DNA from: Flavobacteriales bacterium
GTDB lineage: Bacteria; Bacteroidota; Bacteroidia; Flavobacteriales_F; PHOS-HE28
Direction of reading: 5' to 3'
Assembly (NCBI GenBank): GCA_016788205.1
Contig: JAEUTA010000007.1
Span: forward strand, 62,001 to 126,000
DNA: 64,000 nucleotides
Shown: piece after piece, positions 1 through 8,054 of the stretch
How positions within the stretch are numbered: the first letter of the stretch is position 1
How the letters are laid out: each line of letters begins with the position of its first letter
Notes under the pieces: generated by a model
The model's database searches: none
What the model saw: only the letters and a program-made list of their open reading frames with translations
Told to the model about the DNA's origin: nothing
Translations under genes and position numbers: made by a program

Positions 1-332
1 TGTCCACCGCTCGCCGCGAGCCAGGCCAGGTTCATCAAGCCGCTGAACAACACCCATTCGAGCAACGTGATCCACCAATACGAACGTGCGAACACACCGC
101 GCAAGGCCAGCACCAAGAGCAGCAACACCGACGGGATAGCGAAGGCCTGCGGAAGCCACGTACTGAACGCATGTGTAAGGGGCGAAAGCAGGCCGGGCGG
201 GGGCGGTAATGGCGGAACGACCGGAAAGTCCCACAGCCATTCAGCGGCAGGCAAAGCACTCAGCAGGTAGCCGAATAGCCACAGATGCACAGCGCGCTGC
301 AACAGCCGTATGGATCGCCAAGCCAGCCTCAT
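1..332 (-). CDS. Membrane protein, HTTM/SdpB-like (partial, C-terminus beyond the window edge)
   Basis: An open reading frame enters from the left edge on the minus strand, and about 110 N-terminal residues are visible. It starts with ATG at 332, overlapping the stop of the upstream gene by 4 bases (ATGA). The protein is strongly hydrophobic, with Trp/Leu-rich helices around residues 15-30, 65-80 and 88-107, and a proline-rich loop (PPLPPPPG) between the first two. Pairing with a small one-helix protein bearing a W-LFAPDP motif resembles SdpA/SdpB or DUF5819/HTTM gene pairs. The family call rests on context and hydrophobicity, not on a diagnostic motif. Confidence 0.55.
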   Translation of the reverse strand, partial: MRLAWRSIRLLQRAVHLWLFGYLLSALPAAEWLWDFPVVPPLPPPPGLLSPLTHAFSTWLPQAFAIPSVLLLLVLALRGVFARSYWWITLLEWVLFSGLMNLAWLAASGG

Positions 333-811
333 GGCTCTGGCAGGTGCAAGGATGTTATGCGTTCATCCCGCTCGAAAGGTCGTGCAGGGTCTTTCACACA
401 ACGCTCGATCAGCCGGAACCGTAAGCCCGGTGACTCCCGGCCGATGTCGCGCACCAGCCCGCGCATGGCATCGGAAAGAACAGGCATGAGCACCGTGTCG
501 TCACGTTCGAGCTGCTCTTGCACATGATCGGCCAGCGGCCGTGCCATGCGCCGCACGAGGTAATGGTCATCATCCGTTACCAGCGGCCGCCAAGAGCCAT
601 CCTGTAGACCTACTTGCACCACGCACGCACATCTGGGAGGATCCGGCGCGAAGAGGCTCCATTGTTGATGGAACAGGGGGCGCATGTAACGTTGGCTCAA
701 GAAGGACCATGTATCCGGGACCATGGTCCGCGGTAACGTGTAACAGAGCGCCATGCCGATGTGTACAGCAACGATCGATACGGTGATCAAGCGGGCGATG
801 CGCGGTGACAT
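329..811 (-). CDS. Small membrane-anchored protein, SdpA/DUF5819-like
   Basis: 160 residues. One N-terminal transmembrane helix (residues 6-26) is followed by a soluble domain. Near residues 45-57 lies FHQQWSLFAPDPPR, which matches the W-x-LFAPDP signature of the SdpA and DUF5819 families. The gene overlaps the downstream HTTM-like membrane gene by 4 bases, so the two are probably translationally coupled. In sporulation-delaying (Sdp) systems SdpA and SdpB mature a secreted killing peptide, but no SdpC-like precursor is visible here. A DUF5819-type protein of unknown role is the alternative. Confidence 0.6.
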   Translation of the reverse strand: MSPRIARLITVSIVAVHIGMALCYTLPRTMVPDTWSFLSQRYMRPLFHQQWSLFAPDPPRCACVVQVGLQDGSWRPLVTDDDHYLVRRMARPLADHVQEQLERDDTVLMPVLSDAMRGLVRDIGRESPGLRFRLIERCVKDPARPFERDERITSLHLPEP

Positions 812-925
812 GGGGATGTGAAGATGGGCCTTCTATGGGAGCGAACGAAGGTGCCTACCAGTCGAATTCTTTCGACATGGAAAACTTTTGTCCCTCCACT
901 TGACGTGTGAAGTATGGTCCCGAGA

Positions 926-933
926 TAACTTCG
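926..933 (+). promoter_or_regulatory. -7 promoter box TAACTTCG for the lipoprotein gene
   Basis: TAACTTCG matches the Bacteroidetes -7 consensus TAnnTTTG with one T-to-C change and ends 17 bases before the ATG at 951. A TTGA at 900-903 may contribute a -33 element, but the spacing (22 bases) is only roughly right. Confidence 0.5.
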
Positions 934-953
934 TTACAAACCCCACATCAATG

Positions 954-981
954 AACGCAGAACGCAGAACGCAGAACGCAG
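954..981 (+). repeat. Heptanucleotide tandem repeat (AACGCAG x4) straddling a gene start
   Basis: Four perfect head-to-tail copies of AACGCAG follow directly on ATG at 951. With four copies the ATG frame closes at TAG 996-998 after 15 codons. With three or six copies the same ATG would read into the downstream lipoprotein frame. The arrangement is that of a slipped-strand contingency locus. Confidence 0.85.
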
Positions 982-1002
982 AAGCGCCTAGCGCTTAGGA
1001 CT

Positions 1003-1971
1003 TTGCTGGCTGGCATGGCACTTTCGGTCACCTTTATTGCCTGCCGGAAGGAGGAAACACCAACCGTGTCCAGCACTGGCAGCACCGAAGCCAACTTCAC
1101 CCCGCGCATCAAGACCTTCATTCAGCAAGCTACAATCAAGAACAGGCATAAGGATGCGAACTCGTTGAGTTTGGATAGCGCCGAATGGTACATCGAAGCG
1201 GGGTTGAACTTCGAGCTTGGTACACCATGGATCGACTGTACTGACCGAACTCTTGATAGTTTGGAAGTAACCATCCCCGTGAGCGAAAGCGGGGTTGCCG
1301 AGAATACAGCTTTTTCGGCTTACAATGCGCTGCACACCGGTATCGTCTCCAAGCTGGTGACCGGTGAGAACCACTTGATCATGGCCGATGTGAACTTGGT
1401 CTACACCAACGGAACCGAAGCTGTCGCGAAGGTTTTGATAGTGATCGGCTCCGGCTACAGCAAGACCAACCAACTCATGACCGGCTACGGTGCTAATGAG
1501 TTCATCTATTTCACGAACGCAGGTCTGACGAATAACAATTGCGGTTGTGGAACCAACCAAGGCGGCGCCACCACTTGTTCAAACATGCGAATCGCGCAGC
1601 GCGTGAATGCTACCATGGACGGACTCTCGTATGGTTGCTATTACACAGACGTAGAAAGTCGTGGGGTAGATTGGTTGGGCAACGCCCCCAATCTGACCAT
1701 GAACACATCTGGCACTGGTTTTCCAACCGGCATTCCTGTCACGCCCTACAAGATTTATCGCTGTCAAGGGGCCAATTGCGGCTGCATGTCACCGAGCATG
1801 ATGAGCTTCTACACTCAAGGTTCGTTTGACATCATGAACCAGCTGAAACCAACGAACAAGGTTCCTGTTTCATGCGCAATGGATGGAACCAATACGCTGA
1901 ATGGAGCAAATTCACAATACTGGCAAATGGCCTTATACACCTATGCTAGGCTGAATTGCACGCGTGGATAA
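1003..1971 (+). CDS. Secreted lipoprotein of unknown function, start subject to repeat-length variation
   Basis: The open frame from TTG 1003 gives 322 residues, beginning with a hydrophobic stretch and a lipobox (TFIAC-RK) at residues 10-16. There is no ATG upstream in this frame. The natural candidate start, ATG 951, is displaced by one base by the AACGCAG repeat. If one repeat copy were missing, the start would read MNAERRTQKRLALRT and then the hydrophobic core and FIAC, a textbook lipoprotein signal. The mature part has Cys-rich patches (NNNCGCGTN, GANCGCMS) and no domain I recognise. The next gene follows after 3 bases. In this assembly the gene may be in the OFF state, or translated weakly from TTG. 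Confidence 0.75.
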   Translation: MLAGMALSVTFIACRKEETPTVSSTGSTEANFTPRIKTFIQQATIKNRHKDANSLSLDSAEWYIEAGLNFELGTPWIDCTDRTLDSLEVTIPVSESGVAENTAFSAYNALHTGIVSKLVTGENHLIMADVNLVYTNGTEAVAKVLIVIGSGYSKTNQLMTGYGANEFIYFTNAGLTNNNCGCGTNQGGATTCSNMRIAQRVNATMDGLSYGCYYTDVESRGVDWLGNAPNLTMNTSGTGFPTGIPVTPYKIYRCQGANCGCMSPSMMSFYTQGSFDIMNQLKPTNKVPVSCAMDGTNTLNGANSQYWQMALYTYARLNCTRG

Positions 1972-1974
1972 GCA

Positions 1975-3504
1975 ATGAAAAGCTTGCTGGTCCTTTTCGG
2001 AGCCATCGCCGCAGAAGCGGCGATGGCTCAGCTAGCTTGGTCACACCTCCTCGAACCCAATGTCAGGAGGGTACGCATCACGGATGTTCTTGAAGACCCA
2101 GCCGGCTACACACTTTTAGCGTCGGCGTACGGCGAGTTCTCTTCACCAAGAGGGAAGTGTTCGATGGTTCGGCTCGGACAAGGGGGTGAATTCGTATTCG
2201 CAAGACATTTTGGGGATGAAAGCGCTTCAACAAGTGCTAGCATTCTACTAAACAGCAGCCTGCCACCCCGAATAATCGTGCTCGGAAGCATCGACCGAGG
2301 AGCGGTCGATGCTTCCTATTTCTACTACGCAATGAGCCAGGGTTTGGATCCGATAGATTCAAACGAGTTCGTTTTCAGCGGCATCACAGGACCGTCCATG
2401 GACAATGCGCTGATGCTTCCAGGCGGTACAGGTATTGTGGCAGCCATGGGTGGATCAACTTCCGGCGATGGTTGGCCGAATGCACATTTGCTTTTACGCA
2501 CTACTGTGGAGGGTGACTCCCTGGACAGTGATGTTCGCGCGAGCACCGGCACGTTGATCCCTAGGGATATTCTGATAACCGACCCGGACACCATTCTTGT
2601 TTCTACACTTGGCATCTTCAACTCTCCATTTCTACAAGAGTGGAGTTTTGGGAGCTACTCGAAATTCAACCAAGATCTCGATCTCGTCGGCGGATTCATA
2701 AGTCGCCCTTTTGATGGATCTTCAGGTCCGATTGCCTTTGGAAACACCTTGTTCGATGCACTACACCTTTCGAGATTAGCAAGCCGCAACTTGGTCATAA
2801 GTGGTAGACCGTCGGGCAGCAATAATGTTCGAACAGTGATTCTCAAACTTGGACCGAATGGAGATTGGAAGGCCGTATTCGCACCTGAAAGCGAATTTCC
2901 TATGGACTACCCGGCTGCCTTGAGGTCTTCACTCCTTGTGGGCAACGAGGTCTGGTTAGCCTCAATGGAAAATTTCGACCCTGGCTTGGAAACTGGCAGC
3001 TTTTTCTTGCCCGACCACCCGAACCAAGTGAAGATCTTCAAGCTGGACACCGCCCTCAACGTGATCTGCACCAACATCGTGGATGGCTTCGCCGAGAACG
3101 CCTACTACTGGGTGGACCGCATTAAGGCCACCAGCGATGGCGGATATCTGCTCTGTGGTGGTCGCTTCGATCTGGACCAACCCAATAGTAGGTTGGTCGG
3201 CTGGGTGCAGAAGTTCGGTCCCGCTGATTGTTTCACGAGCATCGAAGAGGGCTTCCACGATCTGGACGCCACCGTATCACCCAACCCCGGTGCAGATCGC
3301 ATGCGCGTTCAGCTCAACGGCCCCATCGTATCCGCCTTTGTCTCCCTTTGGGATATGAACGGTCGAGAAGTTGCCCATGCCGCACTGCGTGGCAACAGTG
3401 CCGATGTCGATACCAAGCCCTTGAAGTCTGGTGTGTACGCTTACCGGGTGACCGATGCACAAGGTGAATTGCGTGCGAGCGGGCGGTGGGTGAAAGCGGA
3501 ATAG
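1975..3504 (+). CDS. T9SS-sorted secreted protein (type A sorting domain)
   Basis: 509 residues. A Sec signal peptide covers residues 1-19 (MKSLLVLFGAIAAEAAMAQ). A long region with repeating short beta motifs (for example ATSDGGYLLCGG near residue 385) suggests a propeller-like fold. The last ~75 residues are a T9SS type A sorting domain: VSPNPGADRMRV, then SLWDMNGREV, then SGVYAYRV and a basic end. The protein should be exported and sorted through the outer membrane by T9SS. It starts 3 bases after the lipoprotein stop, so the two genes are probably co-transcribed. No catalytic domain is recognised. Confidence 0.85.
   Translation: MKSLLVLFGAIAAEAAMAQLAWSHLLEPNVRRVRITDVLEDPAGYTLLASAYGEFSSPRGKCSMVRLGQGGEFVFARHFGDESASTSASILLNSSLPPRIIVLGSIDRGAVDASYFYYAMSQGLDPIDSNEFVFSGITGPSMDNALMLPGGTGIVAAMGGSTSGDGWPNAHLLLRTTVEGDSLDSDVRASTGTLIPRDILITDPDTILVSTLGIFNSPFLQEWSFGSYSKFNQDLDLVGGFISRPFDGSSGPIAFGNTLFDALHLSRLASRNLVISGRPSGSNNVRTVILKLGPNGDWKAVFAPESEFPMDYPAALRSSLLVGNEVWLASMENFDPGLETGSFFLPDHPNQVKIFKLDTALNVICTNIVDGFAENAYYWVDRIKATSDGGYLLCGGRFDLDQPNSRLVGWVQKFGPADCFTSIEEGFHDLDATVSPNPGADRMRVQLNGPIVSAFVSLWDMNGREVAHAALRGNSADVDTKPLKSGVYAYRVTDAQGELRASGRWVKAE
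2001..2028 (+). repeat. 12-bp perfect inverted repeat inside a signal-peptide coding region
   Basis: AGCCATCGCCGC, loop AGAA, GCGGCGATGGCT. All 12 pairs are Watson-Crick. It lies within codons 9-18 of the T9SS protein gene, so the mRNA would form a stable hairpin close to the start codon. Confidence 0.8.
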
Positions 3505-3508
3505 ATGG

Positions 3509-3556
3509 GCGTGGACATGGTCGCACGGCTAATTTTGCCGCCGACCATGTCCACGC
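3509..3556 (+). promoter_or_regulatory. Long inverted repeat enclosing a consensus -7 box and the fahA start codon
   Basis: The arms GCGTGGACATGGTCG (3509-3523) and CGACCATGTCCACGC (3542-3556) are perfectly complementary over 15 bp. Inside, CGGC (3526-3529) pairs with GCCG (3537-3540) around TAATTTT. The loop includes TAATTTTG (3530-3537), an exact TAnnTTTG -7 element, and the 3' arm contains the ATG at 3547. A transcript starting from this promoter lacks the 5' arm, while read-through RNA from the upstream gene has both arms. Confidence 0.75.
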
Positions 3557-4830
3557 ACCCCAACGCCCCCACCCTCCGCTCCTGGATCAACGTATCCAAG
3601 GGAAGCGATTTCCCCATCCAGAACCTGCCGCTCGGGATCGCATCCTGGAACGGTGAGTCGCCCGTTCCATGCACGCGCATCGGGGATACGGTGGTGGACC
3701 TCAGCATCCTTTCCGATGTAGCGCTGCTCGATGGCTTGGGCATTCCGCGCGAAGCCTTCCTTGAGCCCAGGCTCAACGCCATCATGGCCTGTGGGAAACC
3801 CGCTGTGCGCGCCTTGCGACAACGGATCAGCGAGTTGTTGCGCGATGACAATACCTCCCTGCGCGACGATAATCAATTACGTGAAGACGCGCTGTTGCCC
3901 CTTGACCAGGTAAGCATGCACCTCCCCGTAGAGGTGGGCGACTACACCGATTTCTACAGCAGCCGCGAGCACGCCACCAACGTTGGCACCATGTTCCGCG
4001 ACCCGGCGAACGCCCTGTTGCCGAACTGGCTCCACCTACCCGTTGGCTATCACGGTCGTGCGAGCAGCCTGTTGACGAGTGGAACACCGATCCATCGTCC
4101 CATGGGTCAAACGCGTCCGGACCCCAACGCGCCACCGGTCTTCGGCCCAACCAAACAGCTGGACTTCGAACTCGAAGTGGGCTTCTTCACCTACTCCGGC
4201 AAACCGCTTGGCCAACGCATCAGTACGGCCGAAGCAGAAGACCACATCTTCGGCCTGGTACTCTTCAACGATTGGAGCGCGCGCGACATCCAGAGTTGGG
4301 AGTACGTGCCGTTGGGGCCCTTCCTAGCGAAGAACTTCGCCTCGTCGATGTCGCCTTGGGTGATATTGCTGGATGCCTTGGAACCATTCCGTACGCAAGG
4401 CCCGGCACAGGATCCGGAACCACTTACCTACCTCCGCACCACCGGACCGCGTGCTTTCGACATCAACCTGGAAGTAAGCATCGCAGCCGAGAACGCAACA
4501 CCGAGCATCGTATGCAGGAGCAACTTCAAACACTTGTATTGGAGCATGGCCCAACAGCTCGCTCACCATACGGTGAACGGATGCAACGTGCGCTGCGGCG
4601 ACCTGATGGCCAGTGGCACCATCAGCGGCCCCACGCCGGATAGCTTCGGCAGCATGTTGGAACTCACTTGGCGCGGCACGAAGCCCATCGCGCTCGCCCA
4701 TGGAGAAGAGCGGAAGTTCATCGCGGATGGGGACACGGTGACGATGACCGGTCATTGTGAGAGAGATGGCGTGCGCCTGGGTTTCGGGAACGTAGCCTCC
4801 AAGGTGCTACCCGCCATTCCCTTCGCCTAG
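3547..4830 (+). CDS. fahA: Fumarylacetoacetase
   Basis: 427 residues from ATG 3547, chosen because the -7 box TAATTTTG ends 9 bases upstream; in-frame ATGs at 3505 and 3517 lie upstream of that promoter. The enzyme hydrolyses 4-fumarylacetoacetate to fumarate and acetoacetate, the last step of tyrosine catabolism. Family signatures: an N-terminal FAH_N domain, then DFYSSREHATNVGTMFR, the PVGYHGRASS motif, DFELEVGFF (metal/catalytic acids), and FNDWSARDIQSWEYVPLGPF with the following LAKNFASSMSPW. Length matches the eukaryotic-type family. No other tyrosine-degradation gene is adjacent. Confidence 0.95.
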   Translation: MSTHPNAPTLRSWINVSKGSDFPIQNLPLGIASWNGESPVPCTRIGDTVVDLSILSDVALLDGLGIPREAFLEPRLNAIMACGKPAVRALRQRISELLRDDNTSLRDDNQLREDALLPLDQVSMHLPVEVGDYTDFYSSREHATNVGTMFRDPANALLPNWLHLPVGYHGRASSLLTSGTPIHRPMGQTRPDPNAPPVFGPTKQLDFELEVGFFTYSGKPLGQRISTAEAEDHIFGLVLFNDWSARDIQSWEYVPLGPFLAKNFASSMSPWVILLDALEPFRTQGPAQDPEPLTYLRTTGPRAFDINLEVSIAAENATPSIVCRSNFKHLYWSMAQQLAHHTVNGCNVRCGDLMASGTISGPTPDSFGSMLELTWRGTKPIALAHGEERKFIADGDTVTMTGHCERDGVRLGFGNVASKVLPAIPFA

Positions 4831-4841
4831 GCCAGAGGAGC

Positions 4842-4850
4842 TAACTTTCG
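4842..4850 (+). promoter_or_regulatory. -7-like box TAACTTTCG upstream of rel/spoT
   Basis: TAACTTTCG ends 3 bases before the ATG at 4854, so transcription would begin at or next to the start codon. Confidence 0.5.
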
Positions 4851-4853
4851 GCG

Positions 4854-7103
4854 ATGAGCGACCCGAAGGGAACGAAGGACGGAACGGCCGTACAGAAGGT
4901 GGAGATCGACCTGGTGAAGGAACGCGCGGAGATCCTGCGACGTTACCGGGGATTGCTGCGCGCCATACGCGGTGAGCGCACAGCGGAAGAGAGCCGCATG
5001 ATCCGCAAAGCCTTCAACATCGCGGTTGAAGCGCACAAGGAACAACGACGCAAGAGCGGCGAACCTTACATCTACCATCCGATCGCCGTGGCACGCATCT
5101 GCGCCGAGGAGATCGGGCTGGGAGCCACGAGCGTGGTGGCCGCGCTCCTGCACGACACCGTGGAAGATACGGACCTCACGCTGGATGATGTGAAGGATCT
5201 CTTCGGCCCGACCGTAGCCACGATCATCGACGGCCTTACGAAGATCAGCGGCATGCAGTTCGGAACGGATAGCATCCAGGCCGAGAACTTCCGCAAGGTG
5301 CTCATGACACTGGCCCAGGATGTGCGCGTGATCCTCGTGAAGCTTGCCGACCGGCTGCACAACATGCGCACGCTGGATAGCATGGCACGGGACAAGCAGC
5401 TGAAGATCGCGAGTGAAACGCTCTTCCTCTACGCGCCCCTCGCGCACCGCCTCGGCCTCTATAACATCAAGAGCGAGCTGGAGGATCTTTCACTCAAGTT
5501 CAAAGAGCCGACCATCTACGAAGAGATCAGCGCGAAACTGAAGAAAGGTGAAGCTGTCCGCAAGCGCTTCATCAGCCGCTTCATCCTTCCCATCCGCGAA
5601 GCGATGGACAAGGAGGGCTTCAGCTACGAGATCAAGGGACGACCGAAGAGCGTGCACAGCATCTACAACAAGATGTTGAAGAAGCACGTGGCCTTCGAAG
5701 AGGTCTATGACGTCTTTGCCATCCGCATCATCATCAACACCCGCCCGGAGCTTGAGAAAGCCGATTGCTGGAAGGTGTACAGCATCGTAACCGACTACTA
5801 CCAGCCCAATCCGGACCGCCTGCGCGATTGGATCAGTACGCCCAAAGCGAATGGCTACGAGAGCCTGCAAACAACGGTGATGAGCCCCGGCGGTCGGTGG
5901 GTGGAAGTGCAGATACGCAGCGGTCGGATGGACGAAGTGGCCGAGATGGGCCTCGCTGCACATTACCGCTACAAGGACGAAGACGAGCATAATGTAGCGC
6001 TGGACAACTGGCTCAACCGCATCCGTGAGATGCTGGAGGATACCGGCACCAATGCGGTTGACTTCGTTCGCGACTTCAAGCTCGATCTCTTCAGCGATGA
6101 GATCGTGGTCTTCACTCCCAACGGAGAGATGCGCAACCTGCCCGCCGGTGCCACCGCGTTGGACTTCGCCTTCGATATCCACTCCCAGATCGGCAGGCAG
6201 TGCATCGGAGCCAAGGTGAACCACAAGCTGGTACCCTTGAGCCAGCCCTTGCGCAGCGGCGACCAGATCGAGATCATAACCAGCAAAAAGCAGCAACCGA
6301 AAGAGGACTGGCTGACGTACGTGGTCACCGCCAAGGCCAAGCATCGCATCAAGCAGGCTCTGCGCGAGCAGAAGCGGAAACTGGCCGTGGTCGGAAGGGA
6401 GGCCGTGCAGCGGCAACTTCGTACCTGGGGAGCCAAGGTGGATACGACCAACATCGCCACCCTTGTGGACCATTTCGGCAGCAAGGATCCTATGGACCTC
6501 TACTACCAGATCGCTCGGGGCAAACACGTGCTGGATCCGCTGCCCGCCTTGCAAATGAAGAACGGCCGGGTGATCCTTCCGAAGCTGAAAAAGGCCGAGG
6601 ATGAACGCTCGTTGGAAGAGGTGGTGGCGGAGATCCGCGGAAGCGACAAGAATGCTTCGCTCACCCTCGGCGACGACCTGAAAAAGATCGACTATCAGCT
6701 CTCCCCTTGCTGCAATCCGATCGCCGGCGACGATGTGTTCGGTTTCATCAGCCCGGACGAAGGCATCAAGATCCATCGAGTGAACTGCCCGAACGCCGTG
6801 CAACTCATGAGCAACTTCGCCTACCGGATCGTGAAAGCACGGTGGAAAGGCAAGGATACCGTGGAGTTCCTGGCAGGCATCAAGTTCAGTGGTATCGACG
6901 ATGTGGGCCTGGTGAACAAGATCACCACCATCATCAGTCACGAGCACAACGTGAACATGCGCGCGATCAGCTTTGAGAGCAACGACGGGATCTTCGCCGG
7001 CAAGGTGATGGCCTATGTTCACGACACGGATCACCTGAATTCGCTGATGGAAAAGCTGAAGCGCGTTCGAGGCGTGCGCAGTGTTGAGCGCGTGGACCAC
7101 TAG
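4854..7103 (+). CDS. Bifunctional (p)ppGpp synthetase/hydrolase, Rel/SpoT family
   Basis: 749 residues, full length for long RSH enzymes. The protein makes and degrades the stringent-response alarmone. HD hydrolase domain: YHPIAVARIC near residue 75 and LLHDTVEDTDL near 100, with the HD pair intact. The synthetase domain includes GRPKSVHSIYNKM (about 260) and ANGYESLQTTV (about 335). Then come a TGS domain (DEIVVFTPNGEMRNLP, about 410), a CC/zinc-finger segment (LSPCCNPIAGDD) and a C-terminal ACT domain from about 675. The intact HD motif indicates a bifunctional enzyme rather than a RelA-type synthetase. It follows fahA by 23 bases but has its own -7-like box. Confidence 0.95.
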   Translation: MSDPKGTKDGTAVQKVEIDLVKERAEILRRYRGLLRAIRGERTAEESRMIRKAFNIAVEAHKEQRRKSGEPYIYHPIAVARICAEEIGLGATSVVAALLHDTVEDTDLTLDDVKDLFGPTVATIIDGLTKISGMQFGTDSIQAENFRKVLMTLAQDVRVILVKLADRLHNMRTLDSMARDKQLKIASETLFLYAPLAHRLGLYNIKSELEDLSLKFKEPTIYEEISAKLKKGEAVRKRFISRFILPIREAMDKEGFSYEIKGRPKSVHSIYNKMLKKHVAFEEVYDVFAIRIIINTRPELEKADCWKVYSIVTDYYQPNPDRLRDWISTPKANGYESLQTTVMSPGGRWVEVQIRSGRMDEVAEMGLAAHYRYKDEDEHNVALDNWLNRIREMLEDTGTNAVDFVRDFKLDLFSDEIVVFTPNGEMRNLPAGATALDFAFDIHSQIGRQCIGAKVNHKLVPLSQPLRSGDQIEIITSKKQQPKEDWLTYVVTAKAKHRIKQALREQKRKLAVVGREAVQRQLRTWGAKVDTTNIATLVDHFGSKDPMDLYYQIARGKHVLDPLPALQMKNGRVILPKLKKAEDERSLEEVVAEIRGSDKNASLTLGDDLKKIDYQLSPCCNPIAGDDVFGFISPDEGIKIHRVNCPNAVQLMSNFAYRIVKARWKGKDTVEFLAGIKFSGIDDVGLVNKITTIISHEHNVNMRAISFESNDGIFAGKVMAYVHDTDHLNSLMEKLKRVRGVRSVERVDH

Positions 7104-7215
7104 TGAGTTGATGTCCGATCGTGACGAACGGCGGCTCCTGAAATGCCTGGGTAGCCCCGTGCACAACTGTTGAAAGCCCGTCCATCCCGAGGCCGCTGGT
7201 CCGGAAAGCGTCCCT

Positions 7216-7223
7216 TACCTTTG
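7216..7223 (+). promoter_or_regulatory. -7 promoter box TACCTTTG for the fur-STAS-purA cluster
   Basis: An exact TAnnTTTG match ending 5 bases before the fur-family ATG at 7229, implying a leaderless or nearly leaderless transcript. No convincing -33 TTTG is seen at the usual distance. Confidence 0.6.
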
Positions 7224-7228
7224 CCGCC

Positions 7229-7690
7229 ATGGTGGTGGCCGAACAACAAGCCAACGTCCAGCGTATCTTCAGCGAGTACCTCGAACGCCACGGGCACCGC
7301 AAGACGCCGGAGCGCTTCGCCATACTTACCGAGGTCTATGCCCACGACGGGCATTTCGACATCGAGCGCCTCTATGGCCGCATGAAGACGAAGAAGTACC
7401 GGGTGAGCCGAGCTACCCTGTACAACACCATGGACCTGTTGCTGGATTGCGACCTCGTGCGTCGCCATCGCTTCAACGGAACCCAGTCCCAGTTCGAAAA
7501 AGCACATTCCTATCGCCAGCACGACCACCTGGTCTGCACGAACTGCGGTGCGGTGCAGGAGTTCTGCGATCCGCGCCTGCAGCAGATCCGCACAACGGCC
7601 AGTGAAGTGATGGGATTCGAAGTGCGCTATCATACCCTGCAGATCCACGGGACCTGCAAAAGCTGTCAAGAAAAACGCCAACGACAATGA
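7229..7690 (+). CDS. Fur-family metal-responsive transcriptional regulator
   Basis: 153 residues, typical Fur length. The N-terminal winged helix includes HRKTPERFAILTEVY and YRVSRATLYNTMDLLLD (recognition helix). The C-terminal dimerisation domain has HDHLVCTNCGAVQEFCD and a second Cys pair, CKSC, near the end; together these form the structural zinc site of Fur/PerR/Zur proteins. It heads a run of five genes with overlaps or tiny gaps. Subtype (iron, zinc or peroxide) cannot be assigned from the sequence alone. Confidence 0.9.
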   Translation: MVVAEQQANVQRIFSEYLERHGHRKTPERFAILTEVYAHDGHFDIERLYGRMKTKKYRVSRATLYNTMDLLLDCDLVRRHRFNGTQSQFEKAHSYRQHDHLVCTNCGAVQEFCDPRLQQIRTTASEVMGFEVRYHTLQIHGTCKSCQEKRQRQ

Positions 7691-8052
7691 CCGTGACCGA
7701 CCGCCCCATGTTCGACCTCGCCGTTTCCGATGAACGGAATTGCAAGGTCTTCCACTTGAAGGGCCGCCTGATGGACCAGCAACAGGCCGACAAGTTGATG
7801 GGCACGCTGGATACCGAGCTCAGCGGAGGGCACAAGACGGTGGTGTTGGACATGGGAGAGCTTCAATACATGAACAGTACGGGGCTGAACATCCTCATCA
7901 ACGTGCTCACCCGAACACGCAACTCCGGTGGCGATACTTTGATCGCGGCCGTTTCGAACAGCGTACGCCAGCTCTTCGTAGTCACCAAGCTCGATACCGT
8001 CTTCACCATCACTTCCACAGTGGATGAAGCGGTCGCCAAACTGAGCGTGTGA
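7687..8052 (+). CDS. STAS-domain anti-sigma factor antagonist
   Basis: 121 residues, overlapping the fur-family stop by 4 bases (ATGA). A single STAS domain resembles SpoIIAA/RsbV: LKGRLMDQQQADKLM, then VVLDMGELQYMNSTGLN, where the Ser of MNSTG is at the usual phosphorylation position, and NSGGDTLIAAVSNSV. Family members bind anti-sigma kinases when unphosphorylated. No RsbW-type kinase or sigma factor is nearby, so its partner is encoded elsewhere. Confidence 0.9.
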   Translation: MTVTDRPMFDLAVSDERNCKVFHLKGRLMDQQQADKLMGTLDTELSGGHKTVVLDMGELQYMNSTGLNILINVLTRTRNSGGDTLIAAVSNSVRQLFVVTKLDTVFTITSTVDEAVAKLSV

Positions 8053-8054
8053 CC

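Noticed and set aside
5490..7166. 558-codon minus-strand ORF opposite rel/spoT
   Set aside because: Shadow of a GC-rich gene; the plus-strand frame contains all RSH motifs.
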